Shown: positions 16,972 through 26,800 of the stretch, piece by piece | Position numbering within the stretch: position 1 is the first letter of the stretch | Layout of the letters: the number at the start of each line of letters is the position of its first letter | Assembly (NCBI GenBank): GCA_902594875.1 | Contig: CACJNU010000013.1 | Span: 1-50,496 of the forward strand | Origin: an uncultured Prochlorococcus sp. | GTDB lineage: Bacteria; Cyanobacteriota; Cyanobacteriia; PCC-6307; Cyanobiaceae | Reading direction: 5' to 3' | DNA: 50,496 nucleotides | Translations under genes and position numbers: made by a program | Notes under the pieces: model-generated | What the model saw: the letters and a program-made list of their open reading frames with translations, nothing else | Databases searched by the model: none | What the model was told of the DNA's origin: nothing

Positions 16972-18651
16972 ATGTTAATACAACTAAAAATAGAAAATAT
17001 TGCCTTAATAGAAATTATAGAAATTAATTTCGAAAAAGGTTTAAATATCATAACTGGGGATTCAGGTTCAGGAAAATCATTAATTTTGGATTCCTTAAAT
17101 GTTCTATTTGGTGGAACTAATATACCTCTAAAACATTTAATACGTCCAGGAAAAGATTTTTGCGTTATTGAGGCTATATTTTCTTCTTCTTTTCAAATTA
17201 ATAATTGGTTAATTAGTAATGGTTTTGAAATAACTTCTTCAGAACTACAAATTAAAAGAAAATCTTATAAAAAAAATAATAAAATCTTATCCAAATATAG
17301 CCTTAATGATTTACCAATTAATAGACAATCATTAGAAAAACTTGGAGAATTTTTAATAGATTTTGCAGGTCAATCTGATACTTTTATCTTTGATTCTCTA
17401 GATAAAAGAAGATTAATTATTGATGACTTATGTTCTCAAGAATTTAGAGATACTTGCGAAAGGATTAAAAGTATATGGAGAGAAAGTGAAAAGTTAAAAA
17501 AATTATTGAATGAAAAAATAGAATTTTCTAGGAATCAAGAAGAAAAAAACTTGGCAATTAAACACATGTTGAAGAGTTTAGAAGAAGCTGATTTAAATTC
17601 AAGTGAAGAAATTTTAGAACTAGAGTTATTAGAAAATAAACTTGTAAATAATCTTGAAATTAATAATTCAATTAAATCATCATTAGAAAATTTAAATAAT
17701 TTCAGTCATGATGAACCTTCAGTAACTTCTTTTATCAATCAATCACTAAAGATTTTAAATAAAACAGCCGATTTCGACTTAAAAATTCAAAATTTTAGAG
17801 AGAAGTTATTAAATATTCATGCTGATGTTGAAGAGTTAATTTTTGATCTAAAGTCATATTTGCAAGAAATAGAAAATTATGAATCTAATCTTCCAGAAAT
17901 ACAAAAAAGATTATTTTTTTTAAAAAATTTAGAGAGAACTTTTTCATTGGGTTTACCTCAATTAATTGCAAAGCGTGATCAATTAAAAACGTATTTTCAA
18001 CAAAATGATCAAGATAATGAAATTTGCAGGATTAAAACTCGAATTGAGAATTTACAAAGTAATTTAAATTGTTTATTTGTTATTCAATCTACTGAAAGAA
18101 AAAAAATTGCTAAAGAGTTACAAAATTCAGTAATGTCGATTTTAAGCAATCTAGGTTTAGAAAATGCAAATTTTTCAATTCAATTTTCTGAATGTAAGCC
18201 TTCTGGCGATGGAATTGACGATATAAATTTTTTGTTTTCAGCTAATCCTGATCAGAAGCTTGCTCCATTATCAAATGTTATTTCTGGCGGAGAAATGTCA
18301 AGATTTTTGTTGGCTATTAAATCTAGTATTTCTAAAAAACCCAATACTTTCTTTTTAGATGAAATTGATAGTGGTTTAAGTGGAAAATCTCTATTTTCTT
18401 TGGTTGAACTGATAAAAGAAATTTCGAAAAATCAACAAGTTTTATGTATTACACATCAGCCTTTTTTAGCTGCTAAGGGATTGGCTCATTTCAAAGTTAA
18501 TAAAAACGTTAATAATGGAATAACTTATACTTCGATTGTAAAACTAACTACAAAAAATCAAAGAAAAAATGAATTAGTAGAACTTATAGGCGGAGGTTCA
18601 TTCGAAGTAATCGAATATGCGTCTAGACTACTTGATCGTGCAGCTGCGTAA
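16972..18651 (+). CDS. recN: DNA repair protein RecN
   Basis: SMC-like ATPase acting in double-strand break repair. The 559-residue protein has an N-terminal head with Walker A GDSGSGKS (29-36), a long coiled coil with central hinge (about 150-370), and a C-terminal head with the ABC signature ISGGEMSRFLLAIK, Walker B TFFLDEIDSGLSG and the His-containing VLCITHQPFLAA. The Walker A motif has Asp where many RecN proteins have Glu in GETGAGKS, a conservative change. The start is ATG. uvrA follows after 54 bp on the same strand, grouping two repair genes. Confidence 0.95.
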   Translation: MLIQLKIENIALIEIIEINFEKGLNIITGDSGSGKSLILDSLNVLFGGTNIPLKHLIRPGKDFCVIEAIFSSSFQINNWLISNGFEITSSELQIKRKSYKKNNKILSKYSLNDLPINRQSLEKLGEFLIDFAGQSDTFIFDSLDKRRLIIDDLCSQEFRDTCERIKSIWRESEKLKKLLNEKIEFSRNQEEKNLAIKHMLKSLEEADLNSSEEILELELLENKLVNNLEINNSIKSSLENLNNFSHDEPSVTSFINQSLKILNKTADFDLKIQNFREKLLNIHADVEELIFDLKSYLQEIENYESNLPEIQKRLFFLKNLERTFSLGLPQLIAKRDQLKTYFQQNDQDNEICRIKTRIENLQSNLNCLFVIQSTERKKIAKELQNSVMSILSNLGLENANFSIQFSECKPSGDGIDDINFLFSANPDQKLAPLSNVISGGEMSRFLLAIKSSISKKPNTFFLDEIDSGLSGKSLFSLVELIKEISKNQQVLCITHQPFLAAKGLAHFKVNKNVNNGITYTSIVKLTTKNQRKNELVELIGGGSFEVIEYASRLLDRAAA

Positions 18652-18668
18652 AATAGAAAAAATTCCAC

Positions 18669-18674
18669 TATAAT
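18669..18674 (+). promoter_or_regulatory. Possible uvrA -10 box
   Basis: A perfect TATAAT lies 31 bp upstream of the uvrA ATG, predicting a start near 18681 and a leader of about 25 nt. There is no good -35 at 17-nt spacing. Cyanobacterial promoters often have weak -35 boxes, but chance occurrence is also likely in this AT-rich DNA. Confidence 0.4.
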
Positions 18675-18705
18675 ATCTTCTTTAAATCATTTATTAGATT
18701 TAAAC

Positions 18706-21609
18706 ATGGTTAATAAAGTTAATAGTAGTTTTGGGGAAGATAACTCAATTAATATTAGAGGTGCTCGTCAGCATAATTTAAAAAATATTGATCTTTCTCT
18801 ACCTAGAAACAAATTTATAGTTTTTACAGGTGTGAGTGGAAGTGGTAAAAGTTCTTTAGCCTTTGATACTATTTTTGCTGAAGGTCAAAGAAGATATGTT
18901 GAAAGTCTTTCGGCATACGCAAGGCAGTTTTTGGGTCAAGTAGATAAACCAGATGTTGACAATATTGAAGGTTTATCACCTGCTATTTCAATTGATCAAA
19001 AATCCACAAGTCATAATCCTCGATCAACAGTTGGAACAGTAACAGAGATACAAGATTATTTAAGATTATTGTTTGGTCGTGCTGGTGAGCCGCATTGTCA
19101 CCACTGCGGTATTCCAATTGCGCCTCAAACAATTGATGAAATGGTTGATCAAATTCTTCTCTTACCAGAAGGAACAAGGTACCAATTGTTGGCTCCTGTT
19201 GTAAGAGGCAAAAAAGGAACACATACAAAATTAATAAGTGGACTAGCTGCTGAAGGATTTGCTAGAGTAAGAATTAACGGAGAAGTAAGAGAACTTGCTG
19301 ATAGTATTGAATTAGATAAAAATCAAATTCATAATATTGAGGTAGTAGTTGATAGATTAATTGCAAGAGATGGAATACAAGAAAGATTAAATGATTCTCT
19401 ACAAACTTGTCTTAAAAGAGGAGATGGCCTAGCAATAGTAGAAGTTGTTCCAAAAAAAGGAGAAAACTTACCTTCTAACTTAGAGAGAGAAAAACTTTAC
19501 TCAGAAAATTATGCATGTCCTGTACATGGCTCCATTGTTGAAGAACTTTCTCCTAGATTATTTTCTTTTAATAGTCCATATGGGGCTTGTCCAGATTGTC
19601 ATGGGATTGGTTATTTAAAAAAATTTACTGCGGATAGAGTTATACCTGATAAAACATTGCCTGTTTATGCCGCAATAGCTCCTTGGAGTGAAAAAGATAA
19701 TACTTATTACTTCTCTTTACTTTATTCCTTGGGACAAGCTTATGGTTTTGAATTAAAAACTCCTTGGAAAGATTTAAGTGATTTGCAAAAAAAAGTTCTA
19801 CTTTTGGGATCAGATAAACCAATATTAATTCAAGCTGATAGTCGTTTTAAAACTTCTAGTGGTTTTGAACGACCTTTTGAGGGAATTTTGCCAATATTAG
19901 AAAGGCAATTGAATGAAGCCAATGGAGAATCAGTAAAACAAAAATTAGAAAAGTATCTAGAGTTAGTTCCCTGCAAGACATGCTCTGGAAAAAGATTAAG
20001 ACCTGAGGCTTTGGCTGTTAAACTTGGACCATATAACATTACTGACTTAACTTCTATAAGCGTTTCTGAAACCCTTAATCACGTAGAGCGCATCATGGGT
20101 TTAGGTAAGACAAAGAAGGAAAATGTATCTTTATCAGAAAAACAAAAGCAGATAGGTGAATTGGTTTTAAAAGAGATTCGTTTACGCTTGAAGTTTTTAA
20201 TTAATGTCGGTTTAGATTATTTGACTTTAGATAGACCAGCTATGACGTTATCTGGTGGAGAGGCTCAGCGTATTAGATTGGCTACACAAATAGGTGCAGG
20301 TCTAACTGGTGTTTTATATGTTTTAGATGAACCAAGTATTGGGTTGCATCAGAGAGATAATGACAGACTATTAGAAACATTAAAAAGCTTAAGAGATCTG
20401 GGAAATACTTTGGTTGTTGTTGAACATGATGAAGACACTATGAAATCCGCAGATTATTTAGTAGATATAGGTCCAGGAGCAGGTGTTTATGGTGGAGAAA
20501 TAATAGCTAAAGGATCTTATCAAGACGTCTTAAATTCAGAAAGATCATTAACTGGAGCTTATCTCAGTGGTAGGAAGTCAATCCCTACTCCAAAAGAACG
20601 TAGATCATCTGTAAAAAAAAGTTTAATTTTAAATAATTGCTCTAAAAACAATTTAAAAAATATTTCTGTAGAATTTCCTTTAGGAAGATTAGTCTCTGTA
20701 ACTGGTGTAAGTGGAAGTGGAAAGAGTACTTTGATAAATGAATTACTGCATCCTGCATTGTGTCATTCTCTAGGATTAAAAGTTCCTTTTCCTCAAGGAG
20801 TAAAAGAATTAAAGGGTATAAAGGCAATTGATAAAGTTATCGTTATTGATCAATCTCCAATAGGAAGAACTCCAAGATCAAATCCTGCTACATATACAGG
20901 TGCTTTTGACCCTATAAGGCAGATATTTACTGCCACAGTAGAAGCAAAAGCAAGAGGTTATCAGGCTGGTCAATTTAGCTTTAATGTGAAAGGAGGAAGA
21001 TGCGAAGCTTGTAAAGGGCAGGGAGTCAATGTTATTGAAATGAATTTTTTACCTGATGTGTATGTTCAATGTGAAGTATGTAAAGGAGCTCGTTTTAATA
21101 GAGAAACTCTTCAAGTTAAATATAAAGGTTTCAATATATCTGATGTTTTGGAGATGACTGTTGAACAAGCTGCAGAAACTTTTTCGGCTATACCTCAAGC
21201 TGCTGACAGATTATCTACATTGGTTGATGTTGGCTTAGGATATGTCAAACTAGGCCAGCCAGCTCCTACATTATCTGGAGGAGAGGCTCAAAGAGTTAAG
21301 TTAGCCACGGAATTGTCAAAAAGGGCTACTGGAAAAACTTTATATTTGATTGACGAACCAACTACAGGGTTAAGTTTTTATGATGTCCATAAATTAATGG
21401 ATGTGATTCAACGTTTGGTAGATAAAGGTAATTCAGTAATTGTTATTGAACATAATTTAGATGTTATTAGATGTTCAGATTGGATTATCGATCTAGGACC
21501 TGATGGAGGGGATAAAGGAGGAGAAATCATTGCAGAAGGTATTCCTGAGGATGTAGCTAAAAATCCTACAAGTCATACAGCAAAATATCTCAAAAAGGTT
21601 CTGAAATAA
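18706..21609 (+). CDS. uvrA: Excinuclease ABC subunit A
   Basis: DNA damage-recognition ATPase of nucleotide excision repair. The 967-residue protein has two ABC modules: Walker A GVSGSGKSS (42-50) and a second GVSGSGKSTLINELLHP near residue 670, with signature motifs LSGGEAQRIRLATQIG and LSGGEAQRVKLATELS. Zinc-finger cysteines are present in CHHCG, CPVHG with CPDCHGIGY, CKTCSG, and CEACKGQG with CEVCKG. The first module's finger contains His in place of one Cys (CPVHG), as is usual in UvrA. The ATG is at 18706, and all motifs are intact. Confidence 0.98.
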   Translation: MVNKVNSSFGEDNSINIRGARQHNLKNIDLSLPRNKFIVFTGVSGSGKSSLAFDTIFAEGQRRYVESLSAYARQFLGQVDKPDVDNIEGLSPAISIDQKSTSHNPRSTVGTVTEIQDYLRLLFGRAGEPHCHHCGIPIAPQTIDEMVDQILLLPEGTRYQLLAPVVRGKKGTHTKLISGLAAEGFARVRINGEVRELADSIELDKNQIHNIEVVVDRLIARDGIQERLNDSLQTCLKRGDGLAIVEVVPKKGENLPSNLEREKLYSENYACPVHGSIVEELSPRLFSFNSPYGACPDCHGIGYLKKFTADRVIPDKTLPVYAAIAPWSEKDNTYYFSLLYSLGQAYGFELKTPWKDLSDLQKKVLLLGSDKPILIQADSRFKTSSGFERPFEGILPILERQLNEANGESVKQKLEKYLELVPCKTCSGKRLRPEALAVKLGPYNITDLTSISVSETLNHVERIMGLGKTKKENVSLSEKQKQIGELVLKEIRLRLKFLINVGLDYLTLDRPAMTLSGGEAQRIRLATQIGAGLTGVLYVLDEPSIGLHQRDNDRLLETLKSLRDLGNTLVVVEHDEDTMKSADYLVDIGPGAGVYGGEIIAKGSYQDVLNSERSLTGAYLSGRKSIPTPKERRSSVKKSLILNNCSKNNLKNISVEFPLGRLVSVTGVSGSGKSTLINELLHPALCHSLGLKVPFPQGVKELKGIKAIDKVIVIDQSPIGRTPRSNPATYTGAFDPIRQIFTATVEAKARGYQAGQFSFNVKGGRCEACKGQGVNVIEMNFLPDVYVQCEVCKGARFNRETLQVKYKGFNISDVLEMTVEQAAETFSAIPQAADRLSTLVDVGLGYVKLGQPAPTLSGGEAQRVKLATELSKRATGKTLYLIDEPTTGLSFYDVHKLMDVIQRLVDKGNSVIVIEHNLDVIRCSDWIIDLGPDGGDKGGEIIAEGIPEDVAKNPTSHTAKYLKKVLK

Positions 21610-21811
21610 GAAAATTCTTGTTGTATTTCTTTTTATTTTAATTATTTCAGCAATACGAAATTTTGTTTTAAAGGGGCATAAAACCGCTCTATAACTGCTT
21701 TTTTGAAAACTTTAATATTAAAAAAGTTTCAAATCATAATGCTTTCTTAATATTTCTTCAGAAAAATTCAGCTTATTTGTATAGAAGGCCGTTGATCGGA
21801 GTTTTTGCTGA
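21610..21811. other. uvrA-sps intergenic region
   Basis: This 202-bp gap contains no convincing gene. It has an imperfect 8-bp inverted repeat (21705-21730, GAAAACTTT against AAAGTTTC), a possible sps promoter (TTCAGA at 21757-21762, 17-nt spacer, TATAGA at 21780-21785) and GGAG about 10 nt before the sps ATG. No clear GC-rich terminator for uvrA is visible. Confidence 0.4.
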
Positions 21812-23221
21812 ATGAGATTAAAATTTTTACATTTACATTTACATGGTCTTATACGTTCTAAAAATCTTGAGTTAGGCAGGGATGCAGATACAGGAGGGCA
21901 AACACAATACGTTTTAGAGTTAATTAAAGGTTTGGCTAATACTTCAGAAGTTGATCAAGTTGATTTAGTTACTCGTTTAATAAATGACCCTAAAGTAGAA
22001 GATGAATATTCTCAAGAAGAAGAATTTGTAGAGCCTGGAGTTAAAATTTTAAGATTCAAATTTGGACCTAATAAATATTTAAGAAAGGAATTGCTTTGGC
22101 CTTATTTAGATCATTTAACTGAAAAACTGATTTCTTACTATAAAAAAAACAAAAAGCCTAATTTTGTTCATGCACATTATGCAGATGCTGGATATGTAGG
22201 AGTTAAACTAAGTAAATCCTTAAACGTTCCTCTTATTTTTACTGGTCATTCTTTAGGAAGAGAGAAAAAAAGGAAATTGCTTGATACTGGTTTAAAAAAT
22301 AATCAAATAGAAAAACTCTATTCTATAAGTAAAAGAATTGAGGCAGAAGAAAAAGCATTGAAGTCTGCAGATATTGTCGTTACAAGCACTAAACAAGAGT
22401 CAGTGTATCAATATTCCCAATATTCTTCTTTTTCACCTCAAAAAGCTAAAGTTATTCCTCCTGGTGTTGATCATAATAAATTTCACCATATTCATTCCAC
22501 AAGCGAGACAGTCGAAATTGATAACATGATGAAACCTTTTCTAAAGGATTCTACTAAACCTCCATTTTTGACTATTTCTAGAGCTGTACGAAGAAAAAAT
22601 ATTCCATCTTTGATTGAAGCATATGGAAGATCTGAAAAATTAAAAAGAAAAACTAATTTAATCTTGATTTTGGGTTGTAGAGATAGTACTTCAAAACTTG
22701 ACCCCCAACAAAAAGATGTTTTCAATAATATTTTCGAAACAATTGATAAATATAATTTGTATGGAAAGGTAGCTTATCCCAAAAAACATCTTCCAAGTCA
22801 GATTCCTGCCTTATATAGGTGGGCTGCTAGCAGAGGTGGTGTATTTGTAAATCCAGCTTTAACAGAGCCTTTTGGTTTAACTCTTCTTGAAGCTTCTTCA
22901 TGTGGATTACCAATAATATCAACAAACGATGGAGGGCCAAAAGAAATTCGTTCAAAATGTGAAAATGGACTTCTAGTAGATGTTACTGATATTAATGAGT
23001 TGAAAGTTATTCTTGAAAAAGGAATATCAGATAATAATCAGTGGAAAATATGGAGCAGAAATGGAATTGAGGGTGTTAATAGACACTTTAGTTGGAACAC
23101 TCATGTACGCAATTATTTATCAGTACTTACTGCAGAATTTTTAAGTTCTAATAGTTATTCTTCATCTGACATTAAACAAAGTTGTTTAAAAGGGACTTCT
23201 TCACTTATAAAACCCCATTGA
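21812..23221 (+). CDS. sps: Sucrose-phosphate synthase (glucosyltransferase domain only)
   Basis: GT4-family enzyme that makes sucrose-6-phosphate from a nucleotide-glucose and fructose-6-phosphate; sucrose is a known compatible solute of marine picocyanobacteria. The 469-residue protein shows the donor/acceptor segments GRDADTGGQTQYVLELIKGL (about 22-41), HAHYADAGYVGVKLSKSL, LIFTGHSLGREKKRKLL and the EX7E element EPFGLTLLEASSCGLPIIS. Two-domain cyanobacterial SPS proteins of about 700 residues carry a C-terminal phosphatase-like domain; that domain is missing here. The last 67 bp overlap the convergent small gene at 23155-23400. The protein could also act on a related acceptor. Confidence 0.88.
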   Translation: MRLKFLHLHLHGLIRSKNLELGRDADTGGQTQYVLELIKGLANTSEVDQVDLVTRLINDPKVEDEYSQEEEFVEPGVKILRFKFGPNKYLRKELLWPYLDHLTEKLISYYKKNKKPNFVHAHYADAGYVGVKLSKSLNVPLIFTGHSLGREKKRKLLDTGLKNNQIEKLYSISKRIEAEEKALKSADIVVTSTKQESVYQYSQYSSFSPQKAKVIPPGVDHNKFHHIHSTSETVEIDNMMKPFLKDSTKPPFLTISRAVRRKNIPSLIEAYGRSEKLKRKTNLILILGCRDSTSKLDPQQKDVFNNIFETIDKYNLYGKVAYPKKHLPSQIPALYRWAASRGGVFVNPALTEPFGLTLLEASSCGLPIISTNDGGPKEIRSKCENGLLVDVTDINELKVILEKGISDNNQWKIWSRNGIEGVNRHFSWNTHVRNYLSVLTAEFLSSNSYSSSDIKQSCLKGTSSLIKPH

Positions 23222-23400
23222 TTAAAAACTTCTTGATCAGGGTGAAGAATTAGTTGATTATTTTGAATTTTCTTTAGTTTAAAGCCCTTCTTAGATAGTT
23301 TTTTCATTAAGTTAGCAGTTTCTTCAAATCTTGATGCCATTGCATCAAGACTAGAGCAGTCACTTGTTAATCCATTATCTTTCCATGTAAAAAAATTCAT
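23155..23400 (-). CDS. Conserved small protein overlapping sps
   Basis: An 81-residue acidic, helical protein with no signal peptide or membrane segment, starting MNFFTWKDNGLTSDCSSLDA at an ATG. It contains one amphipathic region (MASRFEETANLMKKLSKKGF). The coding region overlaps the sps 3' end by 67 bp in the convergent orientation. I think it is real because 179 of its 246 bp lie in sequence not used by any other gene, its composition is protein-like, and similar short proteins occur in marine picocyanobacteria to my recollection. The function is unknown. Confidence 0.7.
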   Translation of the reverse strand: MNFFTWKDNGLTSDCSSLDAMASRFEETANLMKKLSKKGFKLKKIQNNQLILHPDQEVFNQWGFISEEVPFKQLCLMSDEE

Positions 23401-23410
23401 AACAAATTCT

Positions 23411-24490
23411 TCAAAGATTGATTTTTAAAACTATACCTAAAATTACAAGTAAAATGTTGATTTTCCAAAAATTTTCAACTATTTTTTGTTCCTTCACTCC
23501 TTTAAGTTCAAAGTGGTGGTGTAGTGGAGCCATTAAAAATATGCGTTTACCTCTATGAAATAATTTTTTTGTAATTTTAAAAAACCCTACTTGAATCATT
23601 ACTGATAACGATTCAATAATAAATATTCCTGAGAAAATAGATAAGGTAAAAACGCTATTGGTTAATAACGCTATAGAACCCAGAATTGCTCCAATACTTA
23701 GAGATCCGGTGTCACCCATAAATATTTTTGCAGGATAACTATTATATTTGAGAAATCCTAAGCATATGCCTGACATTGAATAACATAAAATACTAAAAAT
23801 AAAAAGCTCTTGCTGTTCTTTCATTAATATTTCTGTTCCTAATCCACAAAAGACGATTCCACTGCATCCAGCTGCTAATCCATCTAGTCCATCAGTCAAA
23901 TTTACTGAATTACTTATTCCAACTAGTACTAAAAAAGCAATGGGTAATATAAAAATATTCATATTAATTCCCCAGGAGTCAGATATTGTTATTAAAGGAT
24001 TTATTAAATTTTTTTCATATGCTAAGAATATAAAAATAATCGAGATAATACTTTGCAAGACAAATTTTTCTTTTGTTTTTAATCCTGTATTTTCTTTGTT
24101 TTTAATACTTAAATAATCATCTAAAAACCCTGTAAAAAAGAAACCAAAAATTGTAAGCAATAAAAGAAATAATTTTAGAGAACCTAAATTTATAGTCAGT
24201 ATCAAAAGAAAAATTAAAAAAGGGATTATCATAAATATCCCGCCCATTGTTGGGGTATCACTTTTTTTATAATGATTAGCAGGCCCCTCAGTTCTGATAT
24301 TTTGAATCAAATTTAATTTTCTTATTATTTTTAGACCATTCTTCGTTGTTAATGAAGAAATAAAAAAAGATAATATGAATACTCCTATCAGAATAAAATT
24401 ATTAAAAAAATAGGAGATTACTATTAAAGCAAAAGTTTTTAATATTAATAACGATCTAAAGTTAAGCTGATTAATCTTCCCAATCATCAT
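23411..24490 (-). CDS. mraY: Phospho-N-acetylmuramoyl-pentapeptide transferase
   Basis: Membrane enzyme that transfers phospho-MurNAc-pentapeptide to undecaprenyl phosphate, forming lipid I in peptidoglycan synthesis. The 359-residue protein has about ten hydrophobic segments. Conserved catalytic stretches are DDYLSIKNKENTGL, NSVNLTDGLDGLAAG, FMGDTGSLSIGA and MAPLHHHFELKG. Two ATGs are available (24490 and 24487); both lie inside the upstream DUF3134 gene, whose 3' end overlaps by 20 bp, so translation is probably coupled. The 5' half has diverged most. Confidence 0.95.
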   Translation of the reverse strand: MMIGKINQLNFRSLLILKTFALIVISYFFNNFILIGVFILSFFISSLTTKNGLKIIRKLNLIQNIRTEGPANHYKKSDTPTMGGIFMIIPFLIFLLILTINLGSLKLFLLLLTIFGFFFTGFLDDYLSIKNKENTGLKTKEKFVLQSIISIIFIFLAYEKNLINPLITISDSWGINMNIFILPIAFLVLVGISNSVNLTDGLDGLAAGCSGIVFCGLGTEILMKEQQELFIFSILCYSMSGICLGFLKYNSYPAKIFMGDTGSLSIGAILGSIALLTNSVFTLSIFSGIFIIESLSVMIQVGFFKITKKLFHRGKRIFLMAPLHHHFELKGVKEQKIVENFWKINILLVILGIVLKINL

Positions 24491-24749
24491 CTGAAGAATC
24501 TTCTTCAGTCTTATAATCTTCTTTTTCTCCCATTAGGGCAGAAAGTTCTTCCTCTTCTATAGTACTAATTTCTTGAGAATCTCCTTCTTTTTCTGCAACA
24601 AGTCTGCCTGTATTTTCAAGCCAAGATAGTAGATCAGGTTCATCTCTTAATGGCAAAACAGGAGCTGGATCATCTCTGTGGTAGCAAGTTAAAGCAGGGT
24701 TGACTTCAGAAATATCGTCTAATCTAATTTTTAGTTTATTTGAGTCCAT
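24471..24749 (-). CDS. DUF3134 family protein
   Basis: A 92-residue acidic cyanobacterial protein. The central segment NPALTCYHRDDPAPVLPLRD and the following EPDLLSWLENTGRLVA are characteristic of DUF3134. The C-terminal third is strongly acidic and ends SSDDDWED. There is no membrane segment or known catalytic motif. The start ATG is at 24749, and the last 20 bp overlap mraY on the same strand. The function is unknown; an envelope link is suggested only by the overlap with mraY. Confidence 0.85.
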   Translation of the reverse strand: MDSNKLKIRLDDISEVNPALTCYHRDDPAPVLPLRDEPDLLSWLENTGRLVAEKEGDSQEISTIEEEELSALMGEKEDYKTEEDSSDDDWED

Positions 24750-24802
24750 TAAACATTAAGCACTATATATAAGATAATACATAATGATGCACAAGAAAAA
24801 CT

Positions 24803-24997
24803 TTGTTTGATAAAGCAAATTTAAAATACTTTCTCATTGGGCTGATTTCATTGTTTCTGTCTGGATTATTTAAACTTGCTGGATACTTGAATCCTGATGT
24901 TTTAAAAATTAATAACTTTCTTCTCTTGTTATTAGTTTTTGGTCCAGCTCTTTTAGTTACAATAATATTAGTTTTTAATAAGTTTTCAAATTCTTAA
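24803..24997 (+). CDS. Small two-helix membrane protein
   Basis: A 64-residue hydrophobic protein with two predicted membrane segments: about residues 9-28 (YFLIGLISLFLSGLFKLAGY) and about 39-59 (FLLLLLVFGPALLVTIILVF). The start would be TTG at 24803-24805; an in-frame stop lies 18 bp upstream and no ATG is available. It lies 36 bp upstream of argG on the same strand. The hydrophobic pattern and composition look protein-like. A non-coding stretch remains possible given the weak start. Confidence 0.55.
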   Translation: MFDKANLKYFLIGLISLFLSGLFKLAGYLNPDVLKINNFLLLLLVFGPALLVTIILVFNKFSNS

Positions 24998-25033
24998 CTA
25001 CGTCAAAAATTTAAATTTATGGAGCAAATTTAG

Positions 25034-26248
25034 ATGCAGCAAGTAAAAAAAGTTGTACTAGCTTATTCTGGCGGGGTAGATACGAGTGTTTGTATTCCAT
25101 ATTTAAAGAATGAATATGGCATTTCAGATGTGATTACTTTTGTAGCAGATCTTGGACAAGGCGAGGATTTAGAATTTATTAGGCAAAAAGCCCTAAATTC
25201 CGGTGCATCTCAATCAATCGTTGGTAATTTAGTTAATAGTTTTGTTGAGAGATACGCTTTTCCAGCTATTAGAGCAAATGCATTATATTTAGATAAATAT
25301 CCTTTATCTACCGCCCTTGCAAGGCCTTTGATTGCTGAAAATCTCGTAAATATAGCTAGAGAGATTAATGCTGATGCAGTAGCTCATGGATGCACTGGTA
25401 AAGGCAATGATCAAGTTCGATTTGATTTGGCAATTAATGCTTTAGGTCCTGATTTGAAAATAATTACGCCTGCAAGGGAGTGGAATATGAGTAGGGAAGA
25501 GGCAATAGTGTATGGAGAAAAATTTGGTATTCCTGCACCAGTTTCAAAAAAATCACCATATTCAATAGACGTTAACTTACTTGGGAGGAGTATTGAAGCA
25601 GGTATTTTGGAAGACCCAATGCAAGAAGCACCAGAAGATATTTTTTCAATGACATCATCAATTGATAATTCACCTGATTCCCCCCAAGATATAGAAATTG
25701 TTTTTAAAAATGGCTTTCCAGTAGGAATTAATGATGAATTTTTAACTCCAAAAGAGATTATTCAAAAAGCTAATGATCTTGCAGGTAAACACGGTTTTGG
25801 AAGAATAGATATGATTGAAGATCGCGTAGTGGGAATTAAAAGTAGAGAGATATACGAAACACCTGGCCTCTTGCTTTTAATCAAAGCTCATAAAGAATTA
25901 GAGAGCGTAACATTAAACCCAGATGTAGTTGATTTTAAAGCAATAGTGGAAAAAAAATGGGGTCAATTAGTATATCAAGGTTTTTGGTTTGGACCTCTTA
26001 AAGAAAGTTTAGATGCATTCATATCATCTACTCAAACTTCAGTTAATGGAAGAGTAAAGATTAGACTTTATAAGGGGAACGCAATAATAATTGGAAGAAT
26101 GTCGGAAAATAATTCACTTTACAGAGAAGATTTGGCAACATATAGCAAAGATGATGTATTCAATCATTCTCTAGCAGAGGGTTTTATTTATATGTGGGGT
26201 ATGTCTAATAAAATATGGGCTGAATTAAATGCAAAACCAAAAGATTAA
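25034..26248 (+). CDS. argG: Argininosuccinate synthase
   Basis: Joins citrulline and aspartate with ATP in arginine synthesis. The 404-residue protein begins [20 protein letters not shown], with the PP-loop ATP site SGGVDTS at about 13-19. Other conserved segments are [40 protein letters not shown] and [20 protein letters not shown]. The ATG is at 25034. It is followed after 3 bp by the convergent rpsF stop, so any terminator must lie in coding DNA. Confidence 0.97.
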   Translation: MQQVKKVVLAYSGGVDTSVCIPYLKNEYGISDVITFVADLGQGEDLEFIRQKALNSGASQSIVGNLVNSFVERYAFPAIRANALYLDKYPLSTALARPLIAENLVNIAREINADAVAHGCTGKGNDQVRFDLAINALGPDLKIITPAREWNMSREEAIVYGEKFGIPAPVSKKSPYSIDVNLLGRSIEAGILEDPMQEAPEDIFSMTSSIDNSPDSPQDIEIVFKNGFPVGINDEFLTPKEIIQKANDLAGKHGFGRIDMIEDRVVGIKSREIYETPGLLLLIKAHKELESVTLNPDVVDFKAIVEKKWGQLVYQGFWFGPLKESLDAFISSTQTSVNGRVKIRLYKGNAIIIGRMSENNSLYREDLATYSKDDVFNHSLAEGFIYMWGMSNKIWAELNAKPKD

Positions 26249-26251
26249 CAT

Positions 26252-26713
26252 TTAAGATTCTTTATTTTCTTGGGTTTCAGTATCATCTTTTCCAGAAGTT
26301 GAGGTATCTGTACTTGCTACTGGTTGCTTTTCTTTAGATTCAACTTTGGCATCTGCATTGTCTTTATTCTCTGATTGAGACGTGCTCTTATTCGAAGGTT
26401 TTGGGGAAGGTAAAGGGCCTTCTTGTTTAACAGTCATGTATCTAATAACATCTTCACTTAGTCTCATTGCTTTTTCAATTTTGAAAATATGTTGTCCGTC
26501 ACCTTGATGACTTAGTTGCACGTAAATACCTTCTCTGTGTTTTGCTATTTGATAGGCTAGTCTTCTTTTGCCTCTCATTTGACTGTCAAGAATAGTCCCG
26601 TCAAATTCTTCTAAAAGTTTATTGTATTTATCAATGTGATTAGTTACTTCATCTTCCGCAATGTCTGGGCGGAGGATATACATTGTTTCGTAGTAAGTTT
26701 GTTGATCGTTCAT
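26252..26713 (-). CDS. rpsF: 30S ribosomal protein bS6
   Basis: S6 sits on the 30S platform next to S18. I choose the ATG at 26713-26711, giving 153 residues starting [18 protein letters not shown]; the longer frame would begin with a TTG four codons upstream. The S6 fold covers about residues 1-95, including [19 protein letters not shown] Ser/Lys/Glu-rich tail of about 55 residues follows, from [10 protein letters not shown] to TETQENKES. Its predicted disorder and acidity are unusual relative to E. coli S6 but extensions of this kind are found in cyanobacteria. Confidence 0.95.
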   Translation of the reverse strand: MNDQQTYYETMYILRPDIAEDEVTNHIDKYNKLLEEFDGTILDSQMRGKRRLAYQIAKHREGIYVQLSHQGDGQHIFKIEKAMRLSEDVIRYMTVKQEGPLPSPKPSNKSTSQSENKDNADAKVESKEKQPVASTDTSTSGKDDTETQENKES

Positions 26714-26800
26714 AGTTTCAGACAAGGTCTTTGGCTCACAATTTGGAGTATGAGCGTCTGTTCATTATTTACGATACATTACGACAGGCAATTTCTTAAA

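Noticed and set aside
21705..21730. Imperfect hairpin GAAAACTTT/AAAGTTTC after uvrA
   Set aside because: Bulged, AT-rich and not followed by a T-run; not convincing as a terminator.
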